NCBI GenBank assembly: GCA_963717125.1
Contig: CAVQVG010000020.1
Location: 124,001 to 188,000 of the forward strand
Direction of reading: 5' to 3'
Source of the DNA: RYN-230 sp963717125
GTDB lineage: Bacteria > Actinomycetota > Actinomycetes > Streptosporangiales > Streptosporangiaceae
Length of the DNA stretch: 64,000 nt
The translations under genes and the position numbers were made by a program. Of this stretch, positions 18,107-26,615 are shown in pieces (within the stretch, counting starts at the first letter, position 1; every line of letters starts with the position of its first letter). The notes beneath the pieces were generated by a model. The model made no database searches and was not told the DNA's origin. It saw only the letters and a list, made by a program, of their open reading frames with translations.

Positions 18107-19273
18107 ATGATCCAGAACCCGCGCCGCGCCGCGACGACGCTGGCCACCGCGGCCGCCACCATCACCATGCTCACTGCGGGGGTGGCCACCGCGGCCGCCG
18201 CGCAGTCCCGGGCCGCTCACCCGGCGTTCCACACCCGCGCGATCCTGGCCGGGAGCAAGCTCAGCCACCGGTTCCGCAAGGCGGGCTCGAAGAAGTGGCA
18301 CACCGAGGCGCTCAGCCTGCCCGACGACATCAGCGCGCTGGGCCCGGTCCTGTTCACCGCGTTCCAGAACGGGGTCGGCCCGCAGGGCCAGGCCGCCCCG
18401 GACGGCAACCGGGACAGCACCGTGGTGGCGTTCACCGGCAGCGGGCACCCGGTGCGCCAGTGGGACGTCCGCGGCAAGTGCGACGGGCTGACCGCCGACC
18501 CGCGTACCGGCCAGGTCATCGCGACGGTCAACGAGGACGCGCACTCCAGCGTGTACACCATCGACCCGATCACGGGGCGGGTGCGGCACTACCAGTACAA
18601 CCGGGCGCTGCCCAGCCAGGGCGGCACCGACGCGATCTCGATCTACCACGGCCAGGTGCTGGTCAGCGCGTCCGCCCCGGGCACCACCGGCAAGGCCGCA
18701 CCGCAGCCCGGCTACCCGGCCGTCTACCAGGTGACCTTCCACCCGGCCACGCGGATCGCGCACATCCGGCCGGTGTTCTCCGACGAGGCCAAGGCCACCG
18801 TGGCCAACCTAAAGGGCCAGGGCACGGTGGTCCGGCTGGGGCTGACCGACCCCGACTCGAACGAGGTCGTGCCGCCCTACGCGGCCCGGTTCCGCGGCGA
18901 CTTCATGCTGACCAGCCAGGGCGACAAGGAGCAGATCTTCCTCCGCCGCACGGCGGCGCCGGGGCTGTCGCTGCTCAGGCTGAGCCAGTCGGTGGACGAC
19001 ACCGCGTGGGCGTCCGGCCCAGGGCGGATCTACACCACCGACAACGGCGCGGGCACCGTCAACGTGGTGACCGGCCCGTTCCGGCCCGGCCTGGTGCTGG
19101 TCGCGGTCACCCCGTGCGACGCGGACAACGCCCCCGCGACGTGCCCGGGGCCCGGCTTCCCGGCCAACTACCTGGGCGTGCTGAACCCGTGGACCGGGCA
19201 CATCAGCAGGCTGCCGGTGCGCGGCGAGGCGCTGCACCCGCAGGGCATGCTGTTCGCGCCCGCGCCGCACTAA
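18107..19273 (+). CDS. Secreted beta-propeller-like protein, function unknown
   Basis: The 388-residue product has a clear Sec signal peptide (MIQNPRRAATTLATAAATIT..., cleavage near the AAAAQSRA region). The mature part has repeated blade-like segments such as 'CDGLTADPRTGQVIATVNED', 'YTIDPITGRVRHY' and 'GRIYTTDNGAGTVNVVTG', so I expect a six- or seven-bladed propeller. Two Cys near the C-terminus (CDADNAPATC) may form a disulfide. No enzymatic motif is seen. It is divergent from the Sec-formate dehydrogenase operon and upstream of the MobA-MoaD gene. A link to formate metabolism is only positional. Confidence 0.7.
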   Translation: MIQNPRRAATTLATAAATITMLTAGVATAAAAQSRAAHPAFHTRAILAGSKLSHRFRKAGSKKWHTEALSLPDDISALGPVLFTAFQNGVGPQGQAAPDGNRDSTVVAFTGSGHPVRQWDVRGKCDGLTADPRTGQVIATVNEDAHSSVYTIDPITGRVRHYQYNRALPSQGGTDAISIYHGQVLVSASAPGTTGKAAPQPGYPAVYQVTFHPATRIAHIRPVFSDEAKATVANLKGQGTVVRLGLTDPDSNEVVPPYAARFRGDFMLTSQGDKEQIFLRRTAAPGLSLLRLSQSVDDTAWASGPGRIYTTDNGAGTVNVVTGPFRPGLVLVAVTPCDADNAPATCPGPGFPANYLGVLNPWTGHISRLPVRGEALHPQGMLFAPAPH

Positions 19274-19324
19274 GGGGTCGCGGGCACGGTGAGCCAGCCG
19301 CCGGCACCCGGTTAGCATGAGGGC

Positions 19325-20167
19325 ATGCCAGATTGTGCGGGTGTCGTGCTGGCCGGTGGGCGGTCATCACGGATGGGCACGCCCAAGGCGGCCCTGGAAT
19401 GGCATGGCTCCACGCTGCTCCGCCGTACCGCGGGCATCCTGGCCCGGGCGACCGGCGGGCCGGTCGTCGTGGTCCGGGCGGCCGGCCAGGATCTGCCCGC
19501 GCTGCCGCCGGACGTCGAGGTGGTGGACGACCCGCGCGAGGGCAAGGGCCCGGTCCAGGGCATCGCGACCGGGCTGGCCGCGCTGGCCGGCCGGGCCGAC
19601 ATCGCCTTCATCAGCTCCACCGACATGCCGTTCCTGCATCCCGCGTTCGTCCGCCGGGTGCTGCGCGCGGTCGAGGACGGCGCTGACGTGGGGCTACCCG
19701 TCGCGCGCGGCTACCCCCAGCCGCTGGCCGCGGCGTACCGCACCGCGCTCGCCCCGGTCGCGGAACAGCTTGTCGTGGCCGAACGCCTGCGCCCGGCATT
19801 CCTGTTCGACGAGTGCTCGGTGGACCGGCTGGACGAGTCAGCGCTGCGCGCTGACCCCGTGCTGGCCGCGCTCGACCCGGCCCTGGACTCGGTGGTCAAC
19901 GTCAACGAACCCGCCGACTACCAGAAGGCCCGGGCCGCGCCCGCGCCGGAGGTGACCATCCAGCGGTTCGGCACGCTGGCCGACGGGCACCGCGGCCCGC
20001 AGCCGGCCCGCGCCGCCACGGTGGCCGAGGCGGCCGCCGCCGCCGGGGTCGCCTTTGACCGGCACGTGGTGGCCGCGCTGAACGGAGACCAGCTCACCCG
20101 GGACGGCGAAACGCCGCTGGCCGCCGGGGACACGGTGTTCTTCCTGTCCGCCGACGCCGGCGGCTAG
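19325..20167 (+). CDS. MobA-MoaD fusion: molybdenum cofactor guanylyltransferase with C-terminal ThiS/MoaD domain
   Basis: The first 200 residues are a MobA-type nucleotidyltransferase: 'VVLAGGRSSRMGTPKAAL' (GTP-binding loop), 'REGKGPVQGIATGL', 'ISSTDMPFLHP' with the metal Asp, and 'VVNVNEPADYQKA'. From about residue 207 a beta-grasp domain of the ThiS/MoaD family follows and ends in the required Gly-Gly (ADAGG*). The fusion joins molybdopterin sulfur delivery to MGD formation, or supplies a MoaD-like partner for the adjacent AOR, whose operons often carry a moaD-like gene. AOR itself uses a cofactor without GMP, so the MobA half more probably serves the formate dehydrogenases. The AOR gene starts 9 bases downstream. 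Confidence 0.88.
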   Translation: MPDCAGVVLAGGRSSRMGTPKAALEWHGSTLLRRTAGILARATGGPVVVVRAAGQDLPALPPDVEVVDDPREGKGPVQGIATGLAALAGRADIAFISSTDMPFLHPAFVRRVLRAVEDGADVGLPVARGYPQPLAAAYRTALAPVAEQLVVAERLRPAFLFDECSVDRLDESALRADPVLAALDPALDSVVNVNEPADYQKARAAPAPEVTIQRFGTLADGHRGPQPARAATVAEAAAAAGVAFDRHVVAALNGDQLTRDGETPLAAGDTVFFLSADAGG

Positions 20168-20176
20168 GAGACGACG

Positions 20177-21967
20177 ATGACGGCAGGCGGCTACTGTGGC
20201 CAGGCGCTCGTGGTGGACGTCGGCGCCGGCGCGTCGGAGCGACTGCCGCTGCCCGACGACCTGCTCCGCAGCTACCTCGGCGGGGCCGGGCTGGGCACCT
20301 GGCTGATGCACCGCCTCGGCCCGCCCGGCGTCGATCCGCTAGGCCCGGCCGCCCCGCTGGCGTTCGTGTTCTCCCCGCTGGTCGGCACCCCGCTGACCAC
20401 CAGCGCCAAGTTCGCGGTGGTGGCCAAGTCCCCGCTGACCGGCATGCTGAACGACGCGCTCTCGTCCAGCCAGTTCGCGATCGCGGGCAAGCTGACCGGC
20501 CACGATGCGATCGTTGTGAAAGGCGCTTGTGCTCAGCCGTCCGCGGTGCTGGTGGATGGTGACGGCGCGCGGGTCATCGGCGCGGCGGACCTGTGGGGGC
20601 TGACCGCGGCCGAGGCCGAGGCGCGGCTGCGGGACCGGCTCGGCCACGGCTGGCGGGTGGCCGCGATCGGGCCGGCCGGGGAGCGCGGCGTCCGGTACGC
20701 GACGATCTCGCACGACGGGCGGCACGCCGGGCGGGGCGGCCTGGGCGCGGTGCTGGGCGCCAAGCGGGTCAAGGCGGTCGCGGTCCGTGCCGCCATCAAG
20801 GTCGGGCCGGCTGACCCGGCGGCGGTCCTGGCCGCCGCGCGTGACCTCCGCGCCCGCTCGTTCGGCCCGGCCACGGCCAAGTACCGGGAGCTGGGCACGC
20901 TGGCCAACCTGCTGGCCTTCAACGCGCTCAGCACGCTGCCCACCCGCAACTTCCAGGCGGCCAGCTTCGCCGAGGCGCCCCAGCTGGCCGCGGAGGAGCT
21001 GGCCGGCCTGCGCAAGGTGGCGCGGAACAGCTGCGCATCGTGCACGATCGGCTGCGAGCACATCTACCGGGCGCGTGGCGGCAAGAAGGTGCGGGTCGAG
21101 TACGAGAACGTGTTCGCGCTCGGCCCGATGTGCGGGGTGGCCGACCCGGACGCGGTGCTCGCCGCCAGCGCCCGCTGCGACGACCTGGGCCTGGACACCA
21201 TCTCGGCGGGCGGCACCATCGCCTGGGCCATGGAGTGCGCCGAGCGCGGCCTGATCGACGCGCCCTGGCTGCGGTTCGGCGACGGCGGCGCGCTGCTCCG
21301 CGCGCTGGACGAGATCGGTGCGCGGCGCGGGCTTGGCGAGCTGCTGGCCGAGGGCTCGCGGCGTGCCGCCGAGCAGGTCGGCGGCGGGTCAGCCGCGTTC
21401 GCGCCGCACGTCAAGGGCCTGGAAATGCCCGGCTATGAACCGCGCACGCTGCAGGCCATGGCGCTCGGCCTGGCCGTCAACGCGCGCGGCGCCGACCACA
21501 ACCGGTCCGGCGCGTACGAGGCCGACCTGTCCGGGCAGCACGACCGGCTGGCCGGTGGCGCGGCCCAGGTGGCCGCGGCCATCGAGACCGAGGACCGGGC
21601 CGCGGTGATGGACTCGATGATCTTGTGCAAGTTCCTCCGCGGCGTGTTCACCGAGCCGTTCGCCGAGTGGGCCGGGCTGCTCACCGCGGTGACCGGCTGG
21701 CCGGTGGACGAGGCCGAGCTGCGGCAGACCGCGCGCCGGATCGTGCTGGCCAAGCGGGCGTTCAACATCCGGGAGGGCTGGCAGCCGGCCGACGACTGGC
21801 TGCCCGAGCGACTGCTGGCCGAGCCGGTGCAGCTCGGCTCGGGCCGGGTGGCCACGCTGACCCCGGACCGGCTGCGCAGCATGATCGACGGGTACTACGC
21901 GGCTCGCGGGCTGGACGGGCAGGGCCGCCTGGATCCAGCAGACCTTGCCGACCTTATGTTGATGTGA
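20177..21967 (+). CDS. aor: Aldehyde:ferredoxin oxidoreductase (tungsten enzyme family)
   Basis: A 596-residue AOR-family protein: N-terminal domain with 'YLGGAGLGTWLMHR', 'FSPLVGTPLTTSAKFAVVAKSP' and 'GRGGLGAVLGAKRVKAVAV'; [4Fe-4S] ligands in NSCASCTIGC (about residues 283-292) with the fourth Cys in 'SMILCKFLRG' (about 483); and the pterin-binding 'LEMPGYEPRTLQAMALGLAVNARGADH'. The family oxidises aldehydes to acids, or reduces acids, with a tungstopterin. No separate ferredoxin-like small subunit is encoded nearby. The next genes encode an NAD-linked formate dehydrogenase with a NuoEF module. The upstream MobA-MoaD fusion is 9 bases away; operon membership is very likely. Confidence 0.93.
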   Translation: MTAGGYCGQALVVDVGAGASERLPLPDDLLRSYLGGAGLGTWLMHRLGPPGVDPLGPAAPLAFVFSPLVGTPLTTSAKFAVVAKSPLTGMLNDALSSSQFAIAGKLTGHDAIVVKGACAQPSAVLVDGDGARVIGAADLWGLTAAEAEARLRDRLGHGWRVAAIGPAGERGVRYATISHDGRHAGRGGLGAVLGAKRVKAVAVRAAIKVGPADPAAVLAAARDLRARSFGPATAKYRELGTLANLLAFNALSTLPTRNFQAASFAEAPQLAAEELAGLRKVARNSCASCTIGCEHIYRARGGKKVRVEYENVFALGPMCGVADPDAVLAASARCDDLGLDTISAGGTIAWAMECAERGLIDAPWLRFGDGGALLRALDEIGARRGLGELLAEGSRRAAEQVGGGSAAFAPHVKGLEMPGYEPRTLQAMALGLAVNARGADHNRSGAYEADLSGQHDRLAGGAAQVAAAIETEDRAAVMDSMILCKFLRGVFTEPFAEWAGLLTAVTGWPVDEAELRQTARRIVLAKRAFNIREGWQPADDWLPERLLAEPVQLGSGRVATLTPDRLRSMIDGYYAARGLDGQGRLDPADLADLMLM

Positions 21968-21994
21968 TCTCAGGAAGCGGCGGATACTGACGCC

Positions 21995-24937
21995 ATGGCT
22001 ATACCGGTACAAGCCACCCCCCGGACAATCACCCTGACCATCGACGGGCAGGAGATCACCGTCCCGGACGGCTCGACGATCTGGGCCGCGGCGCGGGCGG
22101 CCGGCATCGACATCCCCGTGCTGTGCCACGACGAGCGGTACGACCCGGTGGGCGTCTGCCGGATGTGCGTGGTTGACGTGGGCGCGCCCGCGTTCGCCGC
22201 GTCCTGCGTGCGGGCCTGCGAAGACGGCATGACCGTGCGGACCGCGAGCCCGGAGCTGGAGCGCAGCCGGGCCGTGCTCACCGAGCTGCTGCTGGCCGAC
22301 CAGCCGGAGCGCTCCACCGACCCCAAGCAGACCACCACCGGCGACAACGAGCTGCTCGCGCTGGCCGACCGGTACGAGGTGACTCGCGAGGACGGGCTGC
22401 CGCTGGGCGGCGGCCGGGGCACCGACCTGTCCAACCCGGTCATCGCGGTGGACCACGACTCGTGCATCCTGTGCGACCGCTGCGTGCGGGCCTGCGACGA
22501 CATCCAGGGCAACGACGTGATCGGCCGGAGCGGCAAGGGTTACGCCACCCGGATCGCGTTCGACCTGAACGACCCGATGGGCGAGTCGTCCTGTGTCACC
22601 TGCGGGGAGTGCGTGGCCGCCTGCCCGACCGGGGCGCTGACCAACAAGCCCATCCGCGGCGTGCCGATCCAGCCGCGCAGCGAGCTCGACCCGGTGCAGA
22701 CGGTCTGCCCGTACTGCGGCGTGGGCTGCGCGCTGACGTATCAGGTGGACAGGGAGCGCGGCGCGATCGCGTTCGCCGACGGCCGGGAACAGCCCGGGTC
22801 GCAGAGCCGGCTGTGCGTCAAGGGCCGGTACGGCTGGGACTACGCGGCCTCGCCGCAACGGCTCACCGTGCCACTGATCCGGCGCGAGGACTCCTATCCC
22901 AAGGGCGCGCTGTCCGCCGACGTGCGCGGCGACGCCGACGGCTCGCGGGACCGCGATGGCGGCGGCGGGCGGAACGGCGGGGACGGGCGGAGCAGCGGGG
23001 ACGGGCGGAGCAGCGGGGATGGGCGGAGCAGCAAGAAGCGGCGCAAGCCCGGCGGGCTGGTCGACTACACCGAGGTGCTGCCGCACTTCCGGGAGGCGAC
23101 CTGGGACGAGGCGCTCGACCTGGTGGCCCGGCGGCTGACCGAGATCCACGCCGCGGGCGGCCCGGCCGCCATCGCCGGGTTCGGCTCAGCCAAGTGCTCC
23201 AACGAGGAGGCCTACCTCTTCCAGAAGCTGATCCGGACCGGCTTCCACACCAACAACGTGGACCACTGCACCCGGCTGTGCCACGCGTCCAGCGTGGCCG
23301 CGCTGTTCGAGGGCATCGGCTCGGGCGCGGTGTCCACCACCTACGGCGACGTGATCAATTCCGACGTGGCCATCGTCACCGGCAGCAACCCGACCGCCAA
23401 CCACCCGGTCGCCTCGTCGTTCTTCAAGCAGGCCCGGCGGAACGGGACGACGATCATCTACGTGGACCCGCGGGCCGACAAGATGTCCGACCACGCGGAC
23501 ATCTTCTGCCAGGTCAAGCCGGGCACCGACGTGGCCTTCTACAACGGCGTGATGCACGAGGTGATCCGGCTCGGGCTGACCGACCCGGACTTCATCGCCC
23601 ACCGGACCACGAACTTCGAGGCGCTCAAGCAGACCGTCCAGGACTACCCGCCGGAGCGGGCCGCGCAGATCACCGGGGTGGACGCCGCGGCGATCCGCCG
23701 GGTGGCCCGGGCCTGGGGCGAAGCCGGGGCCGGGGTCATCTTCTGGGGCATGGGCATCTCCCAGCACACCACCGGCACCGACAACGCGCGCTGCCTGATC
23801 GCGATGTGCGCGATCACCGGCAACATCGGCCGCCCGGGCAGCGGCCTGCACCCGCTGCGCGGGCAGAACAACGTGCAGGGCGCCTCGGACATGGGCCTGA
23901 TCCCGATGTTCTACCCGGACTACAAGAAGGCCGACGACCCGGCCGTCAAGGAGCGGTTCGAGCAGGCCTGGGGAGCCAGCGACCTGGACCCCCAGCGCGG
24001 GCTCACCGTCACCGAGATCATCGGCTCGGCGCTCAAGGGCGGCGTGCGCGGCATGTACATGCTGGGCGAGAACCCGTTCCTGTCCGACCCCAACATCAAC
24101 AAGGTGCGCAAGGCGCTGGCCAAGCTGGACTTCCTGGTCGTGCAGGACATCTTCCTGACCGAGACGGCCGAGTTCGCCGACGTGATCCTGCCCGCCTCCT
24201 CCTACCTGGAGAAGGACGGCACGTACACCAACACCGACCGCCGGGTCCAGCTCGGCCGCAAGGTGCTGGACACCCCGGGGCAGGCGCGGGTGGACTGGGA
24301 GGTCGTCCAGGACATCGCCAACCGGATCGGGCTGGGCTGGAACTACACCTCGTCCCGGGAGATCTTCGACGAGATCGTGTCGGTGATGTCCAGCTACACC
24401 AACCTGAGCTACGACAACCTGGGGCTGTCCGGCAAGCTGTATCCCAACCCGGACCCCGAGCACAGCGACGGGACCGTGGTCATGTTCGGCGAGAAGTTCA
24501 ACACCGCCGACGGGCTGGCCCACCTGGTGCCGGCCGAGTGGCTGCCGGCCAAGGAGCTGCCGAGCCCCGAGTACCCGTTCGTGCTCAACACCGGGCGGCT
24601 GCTGCAGCACTGGCACACCGGCTCGATGACCCGGCGGTCCTACGCGCTGGACGCGATCGCGCCGCAGGCCGAGGTGTACCTCCACCCGGACGACGCGGCC
24701 CGGCTCGGCATCGCCGACGGCGCGCTGGCCCGGGTCAGCTCCCGCCGCGGCACCATCGAGCTGGCCGTCCGGTACTCGCACCGCGAGGCGCCAGGTAACT
24801 GCTTCATCCCGTTCCACTTCCGCGAGGCCGCGGCCAACCTGCTGACCATCGACGAGATCGACCCGGTCGGTAAGATCCCCGAGTTCAAGTTCTGCGCGGT
24901 GCGGATCGCGCCAGCCGGCGATCGGCAGGAGGCGTAG
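21995..24937 (+). CDS. NAD-linked formate dehydrogenase catalytic subunit, cysteine type
   Basis: The 980-residue subunit begins with a NuoG-like module: a [2Fe-2S] domain (Cys in 'VLCHDERYDPVGVCRMC', about residues 44-58) and [4Fe-4S] clusters CILCDRCVRAC (about 157) and CVTCGECVAAC (about 200), then the catalytic domain starting with CPYCGVGC (about 237). The active-site residue is Cys429 in 'HCTRLCHASS', not Sec. 'NNVQGASDMGLIPMFYPDY' and the C-terminal molydopterin-dinucleotide domain 'FRLNTGR'-type segment ('FVLNTGRLLQHWHTGSMTRR') are intact. It resembles the FdsA/Fdh1A group, cytosolic Mo- or W-enzymes that reduce NAD with NuoE- and NuoF-type subunits, which are encoded next. A Gly/Ser/Arg insertion at about residues 315-350 is unusual. 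Confidence 0.92.
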   Translation: MAIPVQATPRTITLTIDGQEITVPDGSTIWAAARAAGIDIPVLCHDERYDPVGVCRMCVVDVGAPAFAASCVRACEDGMTVRTASPELERSRAVLTELLLADQPERSTDPKQTTTGDNELLALADRYEVTREDGLPLGGGRGTDLSNPVIAVDHDSCILCDRCVRACDDIQGNDVIGRSGKGYATRIAFDLNDPMGESSCVTCGECVAACPTGALTNKPIRGVPIQPRSELDPVQTVCPYCGVGCALTYQVDRERGAIAFADGREQPGSQSRLCVKGRYGWDYAASPQRLTVPLIRREDSYPKGALSADVRGDADGSRDRDGGGGRNGGDGRSSGDGRSSGDGRSSKKRRKPGGLVDYTEVLPHFREATWDEALDLVARRLTEIHAAGGPAAIAGFGSAKCSNEEAYLFQKLIRTGFHTNNVDHCTRLCHASSVAALFEGIGSGAVSTTYGDVINSDVAIVTGSNPTANHPVASSFFKQARRNGTTIIYVDPRADKMSDHADIFCQVKPGTDVAFYNGVMHEVIRLGLTDPDFIAHRTTNFEALKQTVQDYPPERAAQITGVDAAAIRRVARAWGEAGAGVIFWGMGISQHTTGTDNARCLIAMCAITGNIGRPGSGLHPLRGQNNVQGASDMGLIPMFYPDYKKADDPAVKERFEQAWGASDLDPQRGLTVTEIIGSALKGGVRGMYMLGENPFLSDPNINKVRKALAKLDFLVVQDIFLTETAEFADVILPASSYLEKDGTYTNTDRRVQLGRKVLDTPGQARVDWEVVQDIANRIGLGWNYTSSREIFDEIVSVMSSYTNLSYDNLGLSGKLYPNPDPEHSDGTVVMFGEKFNTADGLAHLVPAEWLPAKELPSPEYPFVLNTGRLLQHWHTGSMTRRSYALDAIAPQAEVYLHPDDAARLGIADGALARVSSRRGTIELAVRYSHREAPGNCFIPFHFREAAANLLTIDEIDPVGKIPEFKFCAVRIAPAGDRQEA
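22979..23032 (+). repeat. 18-bp tandem repeat, three copies, inside the NAD-formate dehydrogenase gene
   Basis: Three units of GGGGACGGGCGGAGCAGC (22979-22996, 22997-23014, 23015-23032; one base differs in the last) encode GDGRSS repeats within a low-complexity linker between the FeS module and the catalytic domain. The frame is kept, so copy number may vary. Confidence 0.85.
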
Positions 24938-25494
24938 TGGCCCAGGCACGGGTGGAAATGCCCGGCGTCGAGGCGCGCGCGGGCAAGTTCCCCGGCCCGA
25001 GCCTGATCCCGGCGCTGCACGCGATCCAGGAGCGGGTCGGCTGGCTGCCCCGCGAGGAGCTGGTCACGCTGTCCCGCGAGGTGCACCGTCCGCTGTACGA
25101 GATCGAGGGGCTGATCTCGTTCTATCCGCACTTCCGCACCGACCCGCCGAAACCGGTCGAGCTGCACGTCTGCCGCGACCTGTCCTGCTGGCTGAACGGC
25201 GCGGACGGGCGGATCGCGGAGCTACGCCAGCAGCACGGCGCGGACACCGAGATCGAGCTGGTCGAAGTGTCCTGCCTGGGCCGGTGCGACGCGGCCCCGG
25301 CCGTGAGCGTGAACGAGCAGCCGGCCACCGCGGCCGGCGCGCAGACGCTGATCGCCGCGGCCCGGTCCGGGGCCGGCGCTGGCGGGAGCCGGCGGTGCGC
25401 CACTACGCGGGCGGGCAGCCGTGGCCGAACGACCCGTACCCGTCGGCCGCCGGGCACTACGCAGTGCTGCGGGCCGCGCTGGCCGGTGAGCTGA
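24937..25494 (+). CDS. NuoE/FdsG-type [2Fe-2S] subunit
   Basis: Starts at GTG 24937, sharing one base with the stop of the catalytic subunit. The first 150 residues form a thioredoxin-like NuoE fold: 'IPALHAIQERVGWLP', 'ISFYPHFRTDPP' and the cluster ligands CRDLSC and CLGRC. It would pass electrons between the FeS chain and the FMN subunit. The natural fold ends near 'LIAAARSG'; the last 35 residues are Arg/Thr-rich and overlap the NuoF gene by 100 bases in another frame. Either translation simply overlaps or a fused NuoE-NuoF protein, as in the Methylobacterium Fdh1 beta subunit, has been split by a frame change near 25385. Confidence 0.85.
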   Translation: MAQARVEMPGVEARAGKFPGPSLIPALHAIQERVGWLPREELVTLSREVHRPLYEIEGLISFYPHFRTDPPKPVELHVCRDLSCWLNGADGRIAELRQQHGADTEIELVEVSCLGRCDAAPAVSVNEQPATAAGAQTLIAAARSGAGAGGSRRCATTRAGSRGRTTRTRRPPGTTQCCGPRWPVS

Positions 25495-26615
25495 GCACCG
25501 GCCAGGTCATCACCGCGCTGCAGGACTCCGGGCTGCGCGGGATGGGCGGGGCCGGCTTCCCCACCGGCCGGAAGTGGGACCTGGTCGCCGCGCAGGCCGC
25601 CACGCCGAAGTATGTGATCTGCAACGCCGACGAGTCAGAGCCGGGCACGTTCAAGGACCGGCAGATCCTGGCCGAGCAGCCGCACCTGGTGCTGGAGGGC
25701 ATGCTGCTCGGCATGCTCGCCGTCGGGGCCGAGGAAGGCTGGGTGTTCATCCGGCACGAGTACGGTCCGGAAGAGGCGGTGATCCGCCGGGAGATCGAGT
25801 CGCTGCGCTCGGCCGGGCTGGTCGGGGCGGATGTGGCCGGCCCCGGGCGGCGGCTGTCGGTGGAGGTGTTCACCTCGCCGGGTGGCTACATCCTCGGCGA
25901 GGAGTCGGCGCTGATCGAGTGCATGGAGGGGCACCGCGGCGAGCCGCGCAACAAGCCGCCGTTCCCCGGTGTCTACGGCCTGCACGGCCAGCCCACGCTG
26001 ATGAACTCGGTGGAGACGTTCGCGCACGTGCCGGTCATCGTCAGCCGCGGCGCCGCGTGGTGGCGGGACCAGGGCGCCGGGGACTGCACCGGGCTCAAGT
26101 TCTTCGCGGTGTCCGGCCACGTCGAGCAGCCTGGCGTGTACTGCGTGCCGATGGGCACCACGGTGCGCCAGCTACTGGACCTGGCAGGCGGCGTGTCCGG
26201 TGACCGGCCACTGGGCGCCGTCCAGCCCGGCGGCGCATCGTCCAACTTCATCGGCCCGGACCAGCTCGACCTCCCGCTCGACTTCGGCCCGCTGCGCGAT
26301 GCCGGCACGATGCTCGGCTCGGGCGCGATGGTGGTCATGGCCGAGGGCACCGACCTGCTCGCGGCGGCCACCAACGTGCTGCGGTTCTTCCGCGACGAGT
26401 CGTGCGGCAAGTGCGTGCCCTGCCGGGTCGGCTCGACCAAGGCGCACCGGATACTGACCAGCCTGCTGGCCGGGGGCGGCGGGCCCGGCGACGTGGACGG
26501 GCAGATCACCGAGCTGGAGCAGGTCATGCGCCGGACCTCGATCTGCGGGCTGGGCCAGGTGGCGCTGGGCCCGGTGCTGAGCGTCACCCGGCTGGGGAGC
26601 GGTGACGGACACTGA
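25395..26615 (+). CDS. NuoF/FdsB-type FMN- and NAD-binding subunit
   Basis: From GTG 25395 (GGGAG 6 bases upstream) the product is 406 residues. It has the NAD/FMN motifs 'GLRGMGGAGFPTGRKW', 'CNADESEPGTFKDR' and 'YILGEESALIECMEGHRG', an SLBB-like middle part, and the N3-type [4Fe-4S] ligands ESCGKCVPCRVG with TSICGLGQ. It is the site of NAD reduction for the formate dehydrogenase and possibly also receives AOR electrons. The open frame extends back to 25284, so the start is uncertain. Its end overlaps the first moeA reading frame. Confidence 0.88.
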   Translation: MRHYAGGQPWPNDPYPSAAGHYAVLRAALAGELSTGQVITALQDSGLRGMGGAGFPTGRKWDLVAAQAATPKYVICNADESEPGTFKDRQILAEQPHLVLEGMLLGMLAVGAEEGWVFIRHEYGPEEAVIRREIESLRSAGLVGADVAGPGRRLSVEVFTSPGGYILGEESALIECMEGHRGEPRNKPPFPGVYGLHGQPTLMNSVETFAHVPVIVSRGAAWWRDQGAGDCTGLKFFAVSGHVEQPGVYCVPMGTTVRQLLDLAGGVSGDRPLGAVQPGGASSNFIGPDQLDLPLDFGPLRDAGTMLGSGAMVVMAEGTDLLAAATNVLRFFRDESCGKCVPCRVGSTKAHRILTSLLAGGGGPGDVDGQITELEQVMRRTSICGLGQVALGPVLSVTRLGSGDGH

